DNA of 64,000 nucleotides from Duganella flavida (GCF_009857445.1 NZ_WWCN01000018.1:62001-126000), one strand, 5' to 3'. Shown: positions 17,551-27,561, numbered from the stretch's first letter. Made by a program: numbers and translations. The notes: generated from the letters alone by a model not told the origin.

Positions 17551-19707
17551 TTAACGGCGTGCGCGCCGCTGCATACCTTGTTGTTTGTGATGGTACATGG
17601 CGCGGTCGGCGCGGCCCAGCAGTGTTTCGGTATCCTGCGGGTCGTCCGGGTGGTGGATGGCGATGCCGATGCTGGCGCTCAGCGAGACGGTGGTGGTTTT
17701 CAGCACGAAGGGCTGCTGCAGCGCGGGTATCAGCTTGTCGGCCGCTTCCTGGGCGTCGACGTCGTTGTGCAGCATTTCGAGGATGACCACGAATTCGTCG
17801 CCGGCCAGGCGGCCCACGGTGTCGGTCCGGCGCACTGCGCCGCGTACGCGCTCGGCGAACTGGCGCAGCAGCTCGTCGCCTTCCTCATGGCCGTAGCGGT
17901 CGTTGACTTGCTTGAAGCGGTCCAGGTCGAGGAACAGCACGGCGCAGCTCTGGCGCAGGCGGTTGGCGCGCTGCAGCGCTTCGGGCAGGGCTTGCATCAG
18001 CGCGCGGCGGTTCGGCAGGCCGGTTAAAGTGTCCTTCAGCGCCATCGCCTCCATCGACGCGAACAGCGATTTGCGCTCGCTGATATCGTGCAGGAAGGCG
18101 ATGAACAAATGGCCGCTGCTACGCGGTACATAGGCCAGCGACACTTCCACCGGCAGCTCCTTGCCGGCGCGGTTGTGCAGCATCAGCTCCACGCGGCGGC
18201 TTAGCAGCGGTGCGTCGCCCTTGCTGCTCTCGGCCAGCTGTCGCATGTCGCGTTCATAGGCGCGCCGCAGCAGCGGCGGCAGCATCATCGCGGCCAGCGG
18301 CTGGCCGATGACTTCCGAACGCTTCCAGCCCAGCAGCCTTTCCGCTTGCAGGTTCCACTCGCGCACCACGCCGCCCGGATCGAGTGCGATGAAAGCGTCG
18401 TGCGCGTTGTCGAGAATCGCCCGCAGCTCGGCCGCGCGCTCCTGCAGCAGCTGCTGCGTGCTTTGCTCTTGTCCCAGCGCGCGCTCCAGCTGCAGCGCCT
18501 TGCGGGCGATTTCGCGGGTGCGCTCGCCCACCGTGGATTCCAGCTTCTCGTTCAAGCCGCGCAGCGCGTCCAGGTGGCATTGTTCATTGCGCAGCATTTC
18601 GTTCAGGGCGCGCGATAGCACCTGCACTTCGTGATAGCTGTCGTTCTGCTGCACGTCCGGCGGCGTGGTGCTGTCGCGCGGCGCGGCCAGGCGTTCTTCA
18701 ATGGCGCGGCTCAAGGCATTCAGCGGCCGGGTGAGACGGCGCGCCGCCACTGCGCCGCCCAGCGCCATCACCGTGCCGAGGATGGCGCCCAGCAGCAGAA
18801 TCTGGCGCTCCAGCGCACGCGCACCGGATAAGGCCAGCGCCTCCGGCTGGCGTACCAGGATAGACCACGGCAGGCTGGCCGGATCGCCGGGCGTGCCGGT
18901 GCGTGCATAGCCGGTGAGGTAGTCGCGGCCATCGGCCCAGGTTTCCTTGAGCGAGCCGAAGCCGCCGCCGCTGGCCAGCGCCAGGCTTTCGCTGTTGATC
19001 TTTTGTTCTTCCATGCCCTGAGGGCCGAGGATGGCGACGCCGTCGCGGCGCACCACGAAGACATCGGCCGAATACTGCTGGCTGGCCGGCGCGAAGATGG
19101 TCTGCACCATGCGCCGCGCCCAGCCCCAGCCCATGCGCACGCAGATCACGCCGCGGAACTCGCCGTCCGGTCCCAGCACCGGGCCGGACGCATCGACGAA
19201 GCGCCACGGGTCGGCGTGGTAGGGAAGTTTTTGGCCGGGCAGGGCGGCTGGCGGATAGTCGCCCGCATACAGTTTGCTGCGGCCGGCCTGGAACCATTCG
19301 CGCGCGCTGACGTCTGCGTCTTCCTGTACGCCCTGGGTGGCGGCATAGACCTTGCCCTCCGGTGTGGCCAGGCCGATCCAGGCGTAGTCGGGGAAGGTTT
19401 TTTGCAGGCTTTCCAGCACCTGCCGTACCTCGGCCGGGCTGCGCGCTTCACGCACGCGCGGCAGGGCGCTGAGGAGGCGGACGTCGGCGGTGGCCTTGCG
19501 CACTACGCCATTCAGTGCATCGCGCATTTGCCACGATAGCTGCTGCAGGCGCTGCTCGGCCTCGTGCCGGGCGTAACTGATGGCGAAATGGTCAACCAGG
19601 ATTAACAGCGACAACACGGTCAGCAGCACCGTCGCGCTGACGCCAGCCGTCACCAGGGTGATCAGCCGGGGGCGGGTGCTGGGAGGCGGCGGGAGCATGG
19701 GCTGCAC
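17551..19707 (-). CDS. Membrane diguanylate cyclase (Cache-HAMP-PAS-GGDEF)
   Basis: A 718-residue protein with a membrane helix at about 15-35, a periplasmic Cache-like sensor to about 285, a second helix, a HAMP region (about 310-370), a coiled coil, a PAS domain (about 415-535) and a GGDEF domain. The active-site motif is AGDEF, an accepted variant, and an inhibitory RxxD site (RRTD) lies five residues before it. It makes cyclic di-GMP. No EAL domain is present. Seventy-six bases separate it from the KaiC gene in the same direction. Confidence 0.92.
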   Translation of the reverse strand: MQPMLPPPPSTRPRLITLVTAGVSATVLLTVLSLLILVDHFAISYARHEAEQRLQQLSWQMRDALNGVVRKATADVRLLSALPRVREARSPAEVRQVLESLQKTFPDYAWIGLATPEGKVYAATQGVQEDADVSAREWFQAGRSKLYAGDYPPAALPGQKLPYHADPWRFVDASGPVLGPDGEFRGVICVRMGWGWARRMVQTIFAPASQQYSADVFVVRRDGVAILGPQGMEEQKINSESLALASGGGFGSLKETWADGRDYLTGYARTGTPGDPASLPWSILVRQPEALALSGARALERQILLLGAILGTVMALGGAVAARRLTRPLNALSRAIEERLAAPRDSTTPPDVQQNDSYHEVQVLSRALNEMLRNEQCHLDALRGLNEKLESTVGERTREIARKALQLERALGQEQSTQQLLQERAAELRAILDNAHDAFIALDPGGVVREWNLQAERLLGWKRSEVIGQPLAAMMLPPLLRRAYERDMRQLAESSKGDAPLLSRRVELMLHNRAGKELPVEVSLAYVPRSSGHLFIAFLHDISERKSLFASMEAMALKDTLTGLPNRRALMQALPEALQRANRLRQSCAVLFLDLDRFKQVNDRYGHEEGDELLRQFAERVRGAVRRTDTVGRLAGDEFVVILEMLHNDVDAQEAADKLIPALQQPFVLKTTTVSLSASIGIAIHHPDDPQDTETLLGRADRAMYHHKQQGMQRRARR

Positions 19708-19849
19708 TGGCGGGCCGGAATGATGTCAAAAAGAAAGTAATTGATTGTAGCATCGCGGACCCCACGGAATGCTGCCTTGCGGCCAATTTTGCTGCCTTAA
19801 ACCACGCTTAAGCCGGGCTTAAACATACTGCGTTGCACAAAAATGTTGC

Positions 19850-19879
19850 TTGACTTAATTAGAATGATCGTTCATTCTA
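19850..19879 (+). promoter_or_regulatory. Operator palindrome and promoter of the RND operon
   Basis: Perfect 8-bp arms TAGAATGA / TCATTCTA (19860-19867 and 19872-19879) around TCGT. A TTGACT (-35-like) lies at 19850-19855 just upstream. The size and symmetry suit a TetR-type repressor, most likely the one encoded at 25749. The -10 element is unclear. Confidence 0.65.
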
Positions 19880-19917
19880 TAGTCTGTGCTTAATTTTTAT
19901 ACAGAAAGCCCAATCAC

Positions 19918-21111
19918 ATGGAAGCCTTTTTCTGCAAAAAACCTCTGCTGCGGACCGCTGGCGCCGCAGCCATGATCTCCGCACTGGCCGTATTGGCCGG
20001 TTGCTCCAAATCCACGACCGAAGCACCTCACCAGCAGCAGGTGGCGGAAGTGGGCGTTTTCAAAGTAGCGCAAGAAGCGCTGCAAATCACCACTGAACTG
20101 CCAGGCCGTACCGCTGCTTATCAAGTAGCGGAAGTGCGCCCGCAGGTCAGTGGCCTGATTCAGAAACGCCTGTTTGTTGAAGGCGCCGACGTTAAAGCCG
20201 GCGTCGCGCTGTACCAGATCGACGCGGCCACTTATCAAGCCGCATACAACTCGGCCAAGGCGGCTCTCGCCAAGGCCAAGGCCAACCTGGTTGCCGCTAC
20301 CCCGAAAGTGGCGCGCTACAAGGAACTGTTCGCCATCGAAGGCGTGAGCCGCCAGGACTACGACGACGCTGTCGCCGCCCACGAGCAGGCCAAGGCCGAC
20401 GTGGAAGCCGCTACCGCCGCACTGGAACAAGCCAAGATCAATCTCGATTACACCCACGTCGATGCGCCGATCAGCGGCCGTATCAGCCGTTCGGCCGTAA
20501 CGCCGGGCGCACTGGTGACCGCGAGCCAGACCACCGCGCTGACCACCGTGCAGCAGCTGGACCCGATCTATGTTGACTTGACCCAGACCAGCGAAGACAT
20601 GCTGCGCCTGAAACGCGAAATCGAAAACGGCGGCTTGAAGAAAAACGGCGGCCAGGCCAAAGTGACCTTGCTGCTGTCCGACGGCACCAAGTACGAGCAG
20701 GAAGGCAAGCTGCAATTCTCCGACGTGACGGTTGATCCGGGCACCGGCAACGTGACGCTGCGCGCACTGTTCCCGAATCCTAAACACGATCTGCTGCCAG
20801 GTATGTTTGTGCGCGCCGTGATTGAATCCGGCGTCAACGAACACGCCATCGCTGTGCCGCAGCAGGGCGTGACCCGAAACGCCAAAGGCGAAGCGACCGC
20901 GCTGGTGCTGAACAAGGAAGGCAAAGTTGAACAGCGCACGCTGGTCACTACTTCCACGCTGGGCGCCAAGTGGCTGGTGAAATCGGGCCTGAACGAAGGC
21001 GATCTGCTGATCGTGGAAGGCGTGCAGAAAGTGAAGCCGGGTGCTCCGGCCAACGCTGCCAAGCCGGCTGCTGCTGTCGCCTCGGGCTCCAGCCCTAAGA
21101 GCGCGCAATAA
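19918..21111 (+). CDS. RND efflux periplasmic adaptor (AcrA/MexA family)
   Basis: A 397-residue lipoprotein with a signal peptide and lipobox LAGC at about residue 30. Biotinyl-lipoyl and alpha-hairpin segments follow (VRPQVSGLIQKRLFVEGADV, then coiled coil at about 105-170, then YTHVDAPISGRISRS). It bridges the inner-membrane pump and outer-membrane channel. It is the first gene of a three-gene operon behind a perfect palindrome, and the pump starts 11 bases after its stop. Confidence 0.94.
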   Translation: MEAFFCKKPLLRTAGAAAMISALAVLAGCSKSTTEAPHQQQVAEVGVFKVAQEALQITTELPGRTAAYQVAEVRPQVSGLIQKRLFVEGADVKAGVALYQIDAATYQAAYNSAKAALAKAKANLVAATPKVARYKELFAIEGVSRQDYDDAVAAHEQAKADVEAATAALEQAKINLDYTHVDAPISGRISRSAVTPGALVTASQTTALTTVQQLDPIYVDLTQTSEDMLRLKREIENGGLKKNGGQAKVTLLLSDGTKYEQEGKLQFSDVTVDPGTGNVTLRALFPNPKHDLLPGMFVRAVIESGVNEHAIAVPQQGVTRNAKGEATALVLNKEGKVEQRTLVTTSTLGAKWLVKSGLNEGDLLIVEGVQKVKPGAPANAAKPAAAVASGSSPKSAQ

Positions 21112-21122
21112 GGAGATAGCTC

Positions 21123-24100
21123 ATGTCCCGTTTCTTTATTGATCGCCCGATTTTTGCGTGGGTGGTCGCGATTGTGATCATGCTTGCGGGCGTGATTGCG
21201 ATTCTCGGCCTGCCGATATCGCAGTATCCAAGCATTGCGCCGCCGTCGATTTCGATCAGCGGCTCCTACCCTGGCGCCTCGGCCAAGACGGTGGAAGACG
21301 CTGTCACTCAGATCATCGAACAAAAGATGAAGGGTATCGACGGCCTGCGCTACATGTCGTCGTCGTCCGATTCGACCGGTGGCGTCAGCATCACCCTGAC
21401 CTTCAAGAGCGGCACCAATCCTGACATCGCGCAGGTGCAAGTGCAGAACAAGCTGCAGCTGGCGACGCCGCTGCTGCCTGCCGCCGTGCAGCAGCAAGGC
21501 CTGGTGGTTGCGAAAGCCACCAAGAATTTCCTGATGGTGCTGGGCTTCGTGTCCGAAGACGGCTCGATGAAGCAGGCCGACATTGGCGACTACGTGGCCG
21601 CCAGCGTGATTGATCCAATCTCGCGCGTGGAAGGCGTGGGCGATGTGACCAACTTCGGTTCGCAGTACGCCATGCGCATCTGGCTGGACGCGGCCAAGCT
21701 GCAAAGCTACCAGCTGACGCCAGCCGACGTATCGAACGCCATTACGGCGCAGAATACTGAAGTCTCCGCCGGTGAATTGGGCGGTCTGCCTGCCGTTAGC
21801 GGCCAGCAGCTGAACGCCACCGTGACCGCGCAAAGCCGTCTGCAAACCGCCGAACAATTCGGCGCCATCCTGCTGAAGACTTCCGCCAACGGCGCCACCG
21901 TGCACTTGCGCGATGTCGCCCGCATGGAGCTGGGCAGCGAGACCTACAACATCCTGGCTCGCTACAACGGCAAGGCTGCTTCCGGCATGGCGATCAAGCT
22001 GGCCACCGGCGCTAACGCGCTGGATACCGCCAATGCGGTGAAAGCCAAAGTGGCGCTGCTGGAGAAACAGTTCCCGCACGGCCTGAAAGCGGTCGTCGCT
22101 TTCGATACCACCCCATTCGTCAAACTGTCGATTGAAGAAGTGGTGAAGACGCTGGTGGAAGCGGTGATCCTGGTATTCCTGGTGATGTACCTGTTCCTGC
22201 AAAACTTCCGCGCTACCCTGATTCCTACGATGGCGGTGCCTGTCGTTCTGCTGGGTACCTTCGCCATCCTGTCGGCGCTGGGCTACTCGATCAACACGCT
22301 GACCATGTTTGCGGTGGTGCTGGCGATCGGCCTGCTGGTGGATGATGCGATCGTGGTGGTGGAAAACGTTGAACGCGTGATGACGGAAGAGGGCTTGTCG
22401 CCGTTGGAAGCGACCCGCAAGTCCATGAGCCAGATCAGTGGCGCGCTGGTGGGCATCGCGATGGTGTTGTCGGCGGTATTCGTGCCGATGGCCTTCTTCA
22501 GCGGTTCGACCGGTGTGATTTATCGCCAGTTCTCGATCACGATCGTGTCGGCGATGGTGCTGTCGGTGATTGTGGCGATGGTATTCACGCCAGCACTGTG
22601 CGCGACCATCCTCAAGCCAGTGGAGAAAGGTCATCACCTGACCAACAAGGGCTTCTTCGGCTGGTTTAACCGTACCTTTGAACGTAGCACCAACAAGTAT
22701 CAAGGCATCGTCGGTGCTATCTTGAATCGCGGTGGCCGTTCGCTGGCGGTGTACGGCATCATCGTGGTGGTGCTGGCCGTGGTGTTCGTGCGCTTGCCGA
22801 CTTCCTTCCTGCCGGAAGAAGACCAGGGCGTGCTGTTCTCGCAGATCCAGCTGCCAACCGGCGCGACGCAAGAGCGTACGCTGAAGGTGATTGAAAAGGT
22901 CGAGAACCACTTCATGAACCAGGAGAAGGACGCTGTCGCTTCCGTGTTCGCGGTGGCTGGCTTCAGCTTTTCCGGTAATGGCCAGAACAGCGGTATCGCT
23001 TTCGTGCGTATGAAGGATTGGTCTGAACGTCCAGGCGCTGCGAATCGCGTCAACGCGATTGTTGGACGCGCCATGTGCACCTTCTCGCAGATCAAGGATG
23101 CGATGGTGTTTGCGTTTGCTCCGCCAGCCGTGCTGGAACTGGGTAACGCCAGCGGCTTCGACTTGCAGCTGCAGGATATCGGCGGCGTCGGTCACGATGC
23201 GCTGATGGCTGCGCGTAACCAGATGCTGGGTATGGCGTCCAAGAGCCCTGTGCTGGTGGGCGTGCGTCCTAACGGCCAGGAAGATACGCCGCAGTACAAG
23301 ATCACCGTCGACCAGCAGAAGGCCATTGCCCTCGGCTTGGCCGTGGCGGATGTGAACAAGGTGCTGAGCACCGCTTGGGGTAGTGCCTACGTCAACGACT
23401 TCGTGGATCGTGGCCGCGTGAAGAAGGTGTACCTGCAAGGTGCAGCCGAATCGCGCATGACGCCGGAAGACTTGAACAAGTGGTTCGTGCGTAATGCCGA
23501 CGGCCAGATGGTGCCTTTCTCGGCCTTCTCGACCGGCCAGTGGATTTACGCTTCGCCGCGCCTGGAACGCTACAACGGTCTGCCATCGACCGAAATCCTC
23601 GGTATGCCTGTACCGGGCCAGTCGTCGGGTACTGCCATGGCGGAAATCGAGAAGCTGGCAGCACAACTGCCGCCGGGTATCGGCTACGAGTGGACCGGCC
23701 TGTCGACCGAAGAACGCGACTCCGGTTCGCAAACCACGCAGCTGTATGCGATCTCGATCCTGATCGTGTTCCTGTGCCTGGCCGCGCTGTATGAAAGCTG
23801 GTCGGTGCCGTTCTCGGTACTGCTGGTGGTGCCGCTGGGTGTAGTTGGTACGGTGCTGTCGACCTATGTGTTCAAGCTGTCGAACGACGTTTACTTCCAG
23901 GTCGGCCTGCTGACCGTGATCGGCCTCGCGGCGAAGAACGCGATCCTGATCGTGGAATTCGCCAAGGAGCTGCAAGAGCAGGGTATCGAATTGAAACAGG
24001 CCACGCTGCAAGCGGTGAAACTGCGCCTGCGTCCTATCCTGATGACCTCCATCGCTTTCGGCCTCGGCGTGCTGCCGCTGGCGATCAGCAGCGGCGCCGG

Positions 24101-24254
24101 TTCCGGCAGCCAGAACGCGATCGGCGTGGGTGTGTTGGGCGGGATGCTGACCGCAACCTTCCTGGGCATCTTCTTCGTACCGCTGTTCTTTGTGCTGGTG
24201 CGCGGCTACTTCGCGCCGAAGAAGGCTGCTCCTGCAACTGTAGAGGTGCATTAA
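21123..24254 (+). CDS. RND multidrug efflux pump (AcrB/MexB, HAE1 family)
   Basis: A 1043-residue inner-membrane transporter of standard length. It begins MSRFFIDRPIFAWV as usual for HAE1 pumps. The proton-relay aspartate pair is in GLLVDDAIVVVENVERVM at about 405. Two large periplasmic loops flank the second half, and the last helices contain GLAAKNAILIVEF. It exports hydrophobic or amphiphilic compounds by proton antiport with its adaptor and channel neighbours. The substrate range cannot be read from sequence. Confidence 0.96.
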   Translation: MSRFFIDRPIFAWVVAIVIMLAGVIAILGLPISQYPSIAPPSISISGSYPGASAKTVEDAVTQIIEQKMKGIDGLRYMSSSSDSTGGVSITLTFKSGTNPDIAQVQVQNKLQLATPLLPAAVQQQGLVVAKATKNFLMVLGFVSEDGSMKQADIGDYVAASVIDPISRVEGVGDVTNFGSQYAMRIWLDAAKLQSYQLTPADVSNAITAQNTEVSAGELGGLPAVSGQQLNATVTAQSRLQTAEQFGAILLKTSANGATVHLRDVARMELGSETYNILARYNGKAASGMAIKLATGANALDTANAVKAKVALLEKQFPHGLKAVVAFDTTPFVKLSIEEVVKTLVEAVILVFLVMYLFLQNFRATLIPTMAVPVVLLGTFAILSALGYSINTLTMFAVVLAIGLLVDDAIVVVENVERVMTEEGLSPLEATRKSMSQISGALVGIAMVLSAVFVPMAFFSGSTGVIYRQFSITIVSAMVLSVIVAMVFTPALCATILKPVEKGHHLTNKGFFGWFNRTFERSTNKYQGIVGAILNRGGRSLAVYGIIVVVLAVVFVRLPTSFLPEEDQGVLFSQIQLPTGATQERTLKVIEKVENHFMNQEKDAVASVFAVAGFSFSGNGQNSGIAFVRMKDWSERPGAANRVNAIVGRAMCTFSQIKDAMVFAFAPPAVLELGNASGFDLQLQDIGGVGHDALMAARNQMLGMASKSPVLVGVRPNGQEDTPQYKITVDQQKAIALGLAVADVNKVLSTAWGSAYVNDFVDRGRVKKVYLQGAAESRMTPEDLNKWFVRNADGQMVPFSAFSTGQWIYASPRLERYNGLPSTEILGMPVPGQSSGTAMAEIEKLAAQLPPGIGYEWTGLSTEERDSGSQTTQLYAISILIVFLCLAALYESWSVPFSVLLVVPLGVVGTVLSTYVFKLSNDVYFQVGLLTVIGLAAKNAILIVEFAKELQEQGIELKQATLQAVKLRLRPILMTSIAFGLGVLPLAISSGAGSGSQNAIGVGVLGGMLTATFLGIFFVPLFFVLVRGYFAPKKAAPATVEVH

Positions 24255-24255
24255 T

Positions 24256-25692
24256 ATGAAAAAGTCTTTAATCACGATGGCAGCGCTGGCGATGTTGGCC
24301 GGCTGCAGCCTGGCGCCGGTGTACGAACGCCCGGCGCAAGCGGTGACGCCAGCATGGCCGACCGGCGACGCCTACAAGGGCGTGCCGGCTGCCGCTGCCG
24401 ATGCCAAGCCGGTGTCGCAAATCCAGTGGCGCGACTACTTCTCCGACGAGAAGCTGCGCAAGGTGATCGAGCTGGCGCTGGCTAACAACCGCGACCTGCG
24501 CGTTTCGGCGCTCAATATTGAGAAAGCCAAGGCGCAGTACAGCATCGACACCGCGGCCTTGCTGCCCAAGTTGTCGGCGAATGTGAACCAGAGCGCCTCG
24601 CGCACGCCGTCGAATATGACTGGCACTGGCGACGCAAAACTGAACCGCCAGTACAACGGCGGTTTGGTGATGTCTTCGTACGAGCTGGATTTCTTCGGTA
24701 AGGTGCGCAGCCAGTCGGAAGCCGGTTTGCAGAGTTATCTCGGTACCGAAGAAGCACGCCGCACGCAGCAGATTACGCTGGTGTCGGAAGTGGCTAACGC
24801 TTACCTGACCTTGATCGCCGACCAGCAGCGTTTGAAGCTGGCGCAGGAAACCCTGAAAAGCCAGCAGACCAGCTATTACCTGAGCAAGAAGCGCTTCGCT
24901 TCGGGCCTGGTGGCTGGCACCGATATGTACGATGCGCAGACCACGTTGGAATCGGCGCGCAACGACGCTGCCGTCTACACCGCGCAAGTGGCGCTGGACC
25001 AGAATGCATTGACGCTGCTGGTCGGCAGCGCCGTGCCGGAAGAGCTGCTGCCGACGGGTGACCTGAACGAGGTGACCCAGCTAGCGGCGATTCCGGCAGG
25101 CCTGCCGTCGGACCTGCTGCAATCGCGTCCGGACGTGCAGGAAGCGGAACGCGCGCTGCGCGCCGCCAACGCCAACATCGGCGTGGCGCGTGCTGCTTTC
25201 TTCCCGAGCATCTCGCTGACGGCTTCTGGTGGTAGCGCCAGCACCACTTTGTCCGGTTTGTTCAAGGCCGGTTCGTCGGCGTGGAGCTTTGTCCCGCAAA
25301 TCAACCTGCCGATCTTCGACGGTGGCGTCAACCGCGCCAACCTGAATATCGCCAAGGCGAATCGCGATATCTCGGTAGCGCAGTACGAGAAGGCGGTGCA
25401 GACTGCGTTCCGTGAAGTGGCCGATGCACTGGCAACGCGCGGCACAGTCGATGAGCGCCTGTCGTCGCAGCAGGCGCTGGTGAATGCGGCGCAGAAGAGC
25501 TACACCATCAACGAGGCGCGTTACCAGAAGGGGGCGGATTCGTACCTGAACGCGCTGGTGTCGCAACGCGCGCTGTATTCGGCCCAGCAAGGCCTGATTA
25601 CCACGCGCCTGGCCAAGAGCAGCAATGCCGTCACCTTGTACAAGGTGCTGGGCGGCGGCTGGCAGCCGGAATTGCCGCAACCGCGCGGCTGA
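24256..25692 (+). CDS. RND outer-membrane channel lipoprotein (OprM/NodT family)
   Basis: A 478-residue TolC-fold protein with signal peptide and lipobox LAGCSLAP. It has two repeated outer-membrane-efflux segments, each with the long coiled-coil helices, and the PSDLLQSRPDVQEAERALR motif typical of the family. The start follows the pump stop by one base. It completes the tripartite efflux system. Confidence 0.95.
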   Translation: MKKSLITMAALAMLAGCSLAPVYERPAQAVTPAWPTGDAYKGVPAAAADAKPVSQIQWRDYFSDEKLRKVIELALANNRDLRVSALNIEKAKAQYSIDTAALLPKLSANVNQSASRTPSNMTGTGDAKLNRQYNGGLVMSSYELDFFGKVRSQSEAGLQSYLGTEEARRTQQITLVSEVANAYLTLIADQQRLKLAQETLKSQQTSYYLSKKRFASGLVAGTDMYDAQTTLESARNDAAVYTAQVALDQNALTLLVGSAVPEELLPTGDLNEVTQLAAIPAGLPSDLLQSRPDVQEAERALRAANANIGVARAAFFPSISLTASGGSASTTLSGLFKAGSSAWSFVPQINLPIFDGGVNRANLNIAKANRDISVAQYEKAVQTAFREVADALATRGTVDERLSSQQALVNAAQKSYTINEARYQKGADSYLNALVSQRALYSAQQGLITTRLAKSSNAVTLYKVLGGGWQPELPQPRG

Positions 25693-25724
25693 TTCAAAAC
25701 GGCGGGGGCGAGGGCTCCCGCCGG

Positions 25725-25730
25725 TATAAT
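25725..25730 (+). promoter_or_regulatory. Candidate -10 box for the TetR gene
   Basis: TATAAT about 20 bases before the start of the regulator gene. A GC-rich inverted repeat (GGCGGG / CCCGCC, 25701-25722) precedes it and may end the efflux operon. No clear -35 is seen. A separate promoter would let the regulator be expressed when the efflux operon is off. Confidence 0.45.
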
Positions 25731-25748
25731 CAACCCACTATCATTCAA

Positions 25749-26372
25749 ATGGATCGCTCCATGAAATTCGACGTCAAACGGCGCACAGACCCGGAACGCG
25801 CGCAGAACCGCCGCAACCAGGTCTTGCAGGCAGCAGCGGTGTGTTTCGCGCGCAGCGGCTTCCATGGCGCCAGCATGTCCGAAATCTCCAAGGAAGCGGG
25901 CATGAGCGCGGGCCACATCTACAACTACTTCGAGAATAAAGAAGCCATCATCATGGCGTTTGTGGATCTCGAAGTAGAGCATGTGACGGGACAGTTGCGT
26001 GAACTGGAAGGCAAGGATGATCCGCTGCAGTCGATGATCGACGACGCGCCCAAGCACGTGGATGAGAATCTCGAGCCGGAGTATTTCCAGCTGCCGCTGG
26101 AGATGTTTGCCGAAGCGGCGCGTAATCCGAAAATTGCTGAAGCGTTGCGCATTGGCGACCAGGCAGCGATGGATCGTTTCCGCCCCATCGTTAAGCGAGA
26201 GCGCGAGCGGCGCGGCCTGCCGGTGGACGATGAACTGCTGGATGGACGCATCGATACCGTGGTGTCGCTATTTCACGGGCTGCCGATACGTTCCCTGCAC
26301 CGGCCGCAGGTCAACCGCAACTCGCTGGTGGAAGGCTACCGCGTTGCGTTGAAGGCCTTGCTGTTGACCTGA
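25749..26372 (+). CDS. TetR/AcrR-family repressor of the efflux operon
   Basis: A 207-residue regulator with an N-terminal helix-turn-helix (about 20-65; MSEISKEAGMSAGHIYNYF) and a variable C-terminal ligand domain. An alternative start at 25761 removes four residues. It lies 56 bases after the channel gene in the same direction. The perfect palindrome upstream of the efflux operon is its likely operator, and pump substrates its likely inducers; both are inferences from context. Confidence 0.88.
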   Translation: MDRSMKFDVKRRTDPERAQNRRNQVLQAAAVCFARSGFHGASMSEISKEAGMSAGHIYNYFENKEAIIMAFVDLEVEHVTGQLRELEGKDDPLQSMIDDAPKHVDENLEPEYFQLPLEMFAEAARNPKIAEALRIGDQAAMDRFRPIVKRERERRGLPVDDELLDGRIDTVVSLFHGLPIRSLHRPQVNRNSLVEGYRVALKALLLT

Positions 26373-26389
26373 TTTGTCTCTTAATGTAT

Positions 26390-26410
26390 CCGCCCGCTGC
26401 ACGCGGGCGG
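26390..26410 (+). terminator. Probable terminator after the TetR gene
   Basis: GC-rich hairpin with 8-bp arms (CCGCCCGC / GCGGGCGG) and a 5-base loop. Only a weak T-rich tail follows, so termination strength is uncertain. Confidence 0.5.
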
Positions 26411-26458
26411 CTGCTGTTGTACCATGTCTGATGTCTCTTTCCCGCTTACAGGAGCATC

Positions 26459-27166
26459 ATGACTTCCTACGTAATTCCCGCCCATGACATCGTCGGCCTG
26501 CCGGTCGCCGGTACTGCTGATTTATTCCCGGTGCGCCGCGTGTACTGCGTCGGCCGCAACTACGCCGGCCACGCGCGCGAAATGGGCTCTGACCCGGACC
26601 GCGAACCGCCATTCTTCTTCTGCAAACCGGGCGACGCCCAGGCCGTGGTGCCGGCGGCGCCGAATCGCGTACTGGAGCTGCCGTATCCGCCGGGGACCAA
26701 TAACCTGCACTACGAGTGCGAACTGGTGGTCGCCATCGGCAAGGGCGGAGCGAACATCGCGGTGGAGGATGCAGCGTCGCATATCTACGGCTACGCGGTC
26801 GGCTTCGATATGACACGCCGCGACCTGCAATTCAAAATGCGCGACGCGGGCCGTCCTTGGGAGATCGGCAAAGCCTTCGATTTCTCGGCGCCGATTGGTT
26901 TGATTCATCCTGCGGCCGATGCGGGAGATATCAATAACGCAGCGATCCAGCTGGATGTGGATGGCGTGACCAAGCAGTCCTCTGCCATCTCGCATCTGAT
27001 CTGGTCGATCAACGAAACGATTGCAAATCTCTCGACCTTGTTCACGCTGGCGCCGGGCGATTTGATTTTCAGCGGTACGCCGGAAGGTGTGGGCGCGGTG
27101 GTGCGCGGCCAGGTCCTGGAAGGCAAGGTTGCAGGCTTGTCGCCGATTACCGTGAAATTGGTATAA
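26459..27166 (+). CDS. Fumarylacetoacetate hydrolase family protein
   Basis: A 235-residue enzyme with the FAH fold signatures: RRVYCVGRNYAGHARE at about 23, FFFCKPGDA, the metal-binding glutamates in NLHYECELVVAIGK, the GFDMTRRDLQ segment and the FSGTPEGVGAV loop. Close relatives are fumarylpyruvate and acylpyruvate hydrolases that cleave a C-C bond late in aromatic acid breakdown. A good ribosome site (AGGAG) precedes the ATG. No other catabolic genes adjoin, so the physiological substrate is open. Confidence 0.88.
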   Translation: MTSYVIPAHDIVGLPVAGTADLFPVRRVYCVGRNYAGHAREMGSDPDREPPFFFCKPGDAQAVVPAAPNRVLELPYPPGTNNLHYECELVVAIGKGGANIAVEDAASHIYGYAVGFDMTRRDLQFKMRDAGRPWEIGKAFDFSAPIGLIHPAADAGDINNAAIQLDVDGVTKQSSAISHLIWSINETIANLSTLFTLAPGDLIFSGTPEGVGAVVRGQVLEGKVAGLSPITVKLV

Positions 27167-27171
27167 ACCGT

Positions 27172-27561
27172 TTATAGCAAAGCGTCGATGGCGTTTAATG
27201 CATCGAGTGCACCAGCAGCCAGTCCGACGTCGCTCGGGCTGGCGACTTGCGGCTCACGCGGATTAACGCGGATCATGCGTCCATTGTGATGGCTGATGAC
27301 GCTCTGGCCGAAGTGCCGCACTGACGGAATCGCCGTACCGGCGCCCAGTTCAACCAACAGCGGGCGTTCAGCTTTGCTGAGCAGCCGTTGTAAGCGCGCT
27401 TCCTGCGCAGCGGCGCGCTGCTCATTCCATCCCCAGTTGCCAAACATCAGGATATTCGGCCGCGCCAAACCGCCGCAGTGAGGGCAGGTAGGCGGCTCGT
27501 TTAATAGCCCGCAAGCCTCGTTGTCGACCTGTGGCTGATAGCCATCAGCGCTCCAGATCAC
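27172..27561 (-). pseudogene. Truncated Sir2-family deacetylase remnant
   Basis: A 129-residue open frame matching the C-terminal half of bacterial sirtuins: a TCPHCGGLARP zinc-knuckle half, an ILMFGNWGW segment and an LLVELGAGTAIPS segment. The N-terminal NAD-binding half, including GAGxS and the catalytic histidine, is absent, and an in-frame TGA lies four codons upstream of the GTG. The region beyond it is the tRNA promoter, so the 5' half has been lost rather than frameshifted. It is unlikely to be an active deacetylase. Confidence 0.7.

Noticed and set aside
20568..24275. A 1235-codon open frame antisense to the RND pump and adaptor
   Set aside because: Low-complexity histidine- and glutamine-rich translation with no family features; the sense strand carries complete efflux genes.
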